The notes under the pieces: generated by a model
The model's input: only the letters and a program-made list of their open reading frames with translations
Databases searched by the model: none
Told to the model about the DNA's origin: nothing
Position numbers and translations under genes: made by a program
Part shown: positions 14,512 through 15,793 of the stretch, piece by piece
Layout: each line of letters starts with the position of its first letter
Position numbering within the stretch: position 1 is the stretch's first letter
From: an uncultured Clostridia bacterium
GTDB lineage: Bacteria > Bacillota > Clostridia > Lachnospirales > CAG-274
DNA: 15,793 bases
NCBI GenBank assembly: GCA_947629215.1
Contig: CANRCU010000021.1
Span: 1 to 15,793 of the forward strand
Reading direction: 5' to 3'

Positions 14512-14582
14512 GATAAAAGCCGTACAGTAGACATATATTCACACCCATTGTACAGCTTTTTATCATTTTAAGCTGTATTTTT
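14512..14582. terminator. overlapping hairpins downstream of tagO
   Basis: Two hairpins share one strand. GATAAAAGC (14512-14520) plus GTACA (14522-14526) pairs with TGTAC (14549-14553) plus GCTTTTTATC (14555-14564, one bulge). Alternatively TACAGCTT (14551-14558) pairs with AAGCTGTA (14570-14577), followed by TTTTT on the plus strand. On the minus strand, the direction of tagO transcription, the first fold ends in a T-containing arm (GGCTTTTATC), so it probably ends the upp-tagO message. Confidence 0.55.
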
Positions 14583-14599
14583 CCGATAAAACCACCGAA

Positions 14600-15625
14600 T
14601 CATTTTGTTCTGCTTTTGTAAGCAAACATCATAAGCAGTAAGATCATAAAAAAGAAAAAGACTATTATCGTTGCACGATAATCCTGCATAGCTATCAACA
14701 CGGCTATAACGGCGCTTGCAAGGCTTATGCCGTAAAGTATCGCTACCGCCTGCTTGCTCGAATAGCCCGCATCCACCAGTCTATGGTGCAAATGACCTCT
14801 GTCCGCGCTCATTATCGGCTTATGGTTCAAAGCACGTCTTATCATTGCAAAAGCCGTATCTATTATGGGCAAGGCCATTGCCAACACCGAAAGCACTATT
14901 GAAAGTATGGCATAGCTTTTGAATACACCTATACAACTTGCAACCGCAAGCACATATCCCAAAAAAGTCGACCCCGTATCGCCCATATATATCTCAGCCG
15001 GGCTGAAATTACGCGGCAGAAATCCAAGACAGGCGCCTGCAAGCGCAGCCGTGAGCGATACCGCAAGCGTGCTGCCCGAAAGTATACAAAGCACCATAAG
15101 ACAAATAGAAGCAATGCTCGTTACTCCCGCCGCCAAGCCGTCCAGACCGTCTATAAGGTTAACGGCGTTTATAAGACCTATTATCCACACTATTGTTATC
15201 GGGGTGGACAAAAATTTCAGATACTGCCAGAACGGCCACATTATAAAATCTATTTTAGTACCGGTAGACACGACCACAACGCCGACTATAAACTGCATAA
15301 GCAGCTTGAATTTAGGTCCCAACTCATATACGTCGTCAAGCATACCCACAGCCACTATTATTGCCGCGCCTATAAGAAAGCCGATAAACTGAGTTGTGCG
15401 AAAATCGCTTATCCACGGCGACTGCACAACAACACTTGCAATAAAGCCAAGCACTATCGCAATACCGCCCATAAGCGGTACAGGCTCTTTATTCATACCC
15501 CTTGACCGCGGATAATCCACAGCCTTGAATTTGCAGGCTATTCTGCGCGCAAGCGGTGTTGTGACCATAGTCACGCCGAAAGCCGTAGCAAAAGCCGTCA
15601 TATAAAGCAGCCAATCATGGGACAT
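14600..15625 (-). CDS. tagO: undecaprenyl-phosphate N-acetylglucosaminyl 1-phosphate transferase (TagO/WecA type)
   Basis: Integral membrane enzyme of the PNPT family, which moves GlcNAc-1-phosphate (or a related sugar) from the UDP form to undecaprenyl phosphate. This is the first step of teichoic acid or other secondary cell-wall polymer synthesis. The 341-residue protein has about 10-11 membrane helices. Visible motifs are the Mg-binding GMLDDVYELG (Asp97, Asp98), NAVNLIDGLDGLAAG (153-167), MGDTGSTFLGY (214-224) and the GHLHHRL segment (277-283) typical of TagO/WecA rather than MraY. AGGAGGG lies just upstream of the ATG, 35 bases after upp. Its product could anchor SLH proteins such as the one in this window, but that link is inference. 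Confidence 0.9.
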   Translation of the reverse strand: MSHDWLLYMTAFATAFGVTMVTTPLARRIACKFKAVDYPRSRGMNKEPVPLMGGIAIVLGFIASVVVQSPWISDFRTTQFIGFLIGAAIIVAVGMLDDVYELGPKFKLLMQFIVGVVVVSTGTKIDFIMWPFWQYLKFLSTPITIVWIIGLINAVNLIDGLDGLAAGVTSIASICLMVLCILSGSTLAVSLTAALAGACLGFLPRNFSPAEIYMGDTGSTFLGYVLAVASCIGVFKSYAILSIVLSVLAMALPIIDTAFAMIRRALNHKPIMSADRGHLHHRLVDAGYSSKQAVAILYGISLASAVIAVLIAMQDYRATIIVFFFFMILLLMMFAYKSRTK

Positions 15626-15660
15626 AATATCCCTCCTCTTTTCTCAAACCACACAGAGAT

Positions 15661-15793
15661 CTATTTAGTGCCAAACATTCTGTTGCCGACATCACCAAGC
15701 CCCGGAACAATATATCCGTCCTCTGTGAGCGAGCGGTCAAGTGCTGCTGTATACACATCTACATCGGGATGATCGTTTTGCAATTTTTTAACG
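15661..15793 (-). CDS. upp: uracil phosphoribosyltransferase, 3' end (partial)
   Basis: The last 44 codons of a gene that begins beyond the right edge. The translation contains HPDVDVYTAALDRSL and ends DGYIVPGLGDVGNRMFGTK. This matches the C-terminus of Upp, which ends YIVPGLGDAGDRLFGTK in many bacteria; the GLGDxG loop contacts uracil. The enzyme makes UMP from uracil and PRPP in pyrimidine salvage. Stop TAG is at 15663-15661. The gene is followed by tagO after 35 bases, so the two are probably co-transcribed. Confidence 0.95.
   Translation of the reverse strand, partial: VKKLQNDHPDVDVYTAALDRSLTEDGYIVPGLGDVGNRMFGTK

Overview
The window looks like chromosomal DNA of a low-GC Gram-positive anaerobe of class Clostridia. 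Evidence: Shine-Dalgarno sites of the AGGAGG type, sigma-A promoters close to TTGACA-17-TATAAT, many U-tract terminators, very heavy use of the ATA isoleucine codon, an S-layer-homology protein, a TagO/WecA-type sugar-phosphate transferase, a DnaD/DnaC-like primosome pair, and a secA-prfB pair with the UGA frameshift site in prfB. Genus cannot be fixed by eye.

Left part (1-3400). A GC-richer 3' scrap of a tyrosyl-tRNA synthetase gene lies at the edge, then a tspO-type membrane protein gene on the minus strand. A consensus promoter drives metY (O-acetylhomoserine sulfhydrylase) on the plus strand. Downstream of metY is the most interesting stretch. Several inverted repeats lead into a class I cyclic di-GMP (GEMM-I) riboswitch. 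The left arm of its terminator overlaps the 3' end of the aptamer, as in an ON switch. It leads into a 55-residue putative exported protein and then a membrane-anchored gene broken by an internal TAG and two apparent frameshifts. yhbY follows on the minus strand.

Middle (3466-7611). A compact plus-strand operon, tsaD-dnaD-dnaC, joins t6A tRNA modification to the replication primosome; the coding regions overlap or sit 1 base apart. A separate promoter then drives a Nudix hydrolase and a small single-pass protein with an Asp/Tyr-rich tail. A strong terminator ends this unit.

Accessory stretch (7654-10602). An SLH-domain exported protein sits just after that terminator with no promoter visible in between. 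After a strong hairpin come two tandem multi-pass membrane proteins that resemble each other, the second much more AT-rich. A long hairpin and a 20-base palindrome lie between them and the convergent prfB.

Right part (10603-15793), all minus strand. Transcription order is upp (partial), then tagO/wecA; after a 284-base structured gap come secA and prfB. prfB needs a +1 programmed frameshift at CTT-TGA-C to make a 368-residue RF2.

Apart from the riboswitch locus and the membrane pair this is mostly core housekeeping DNA. I saw no CRISPR array, tRNA, rRNA, transposase or integrase.
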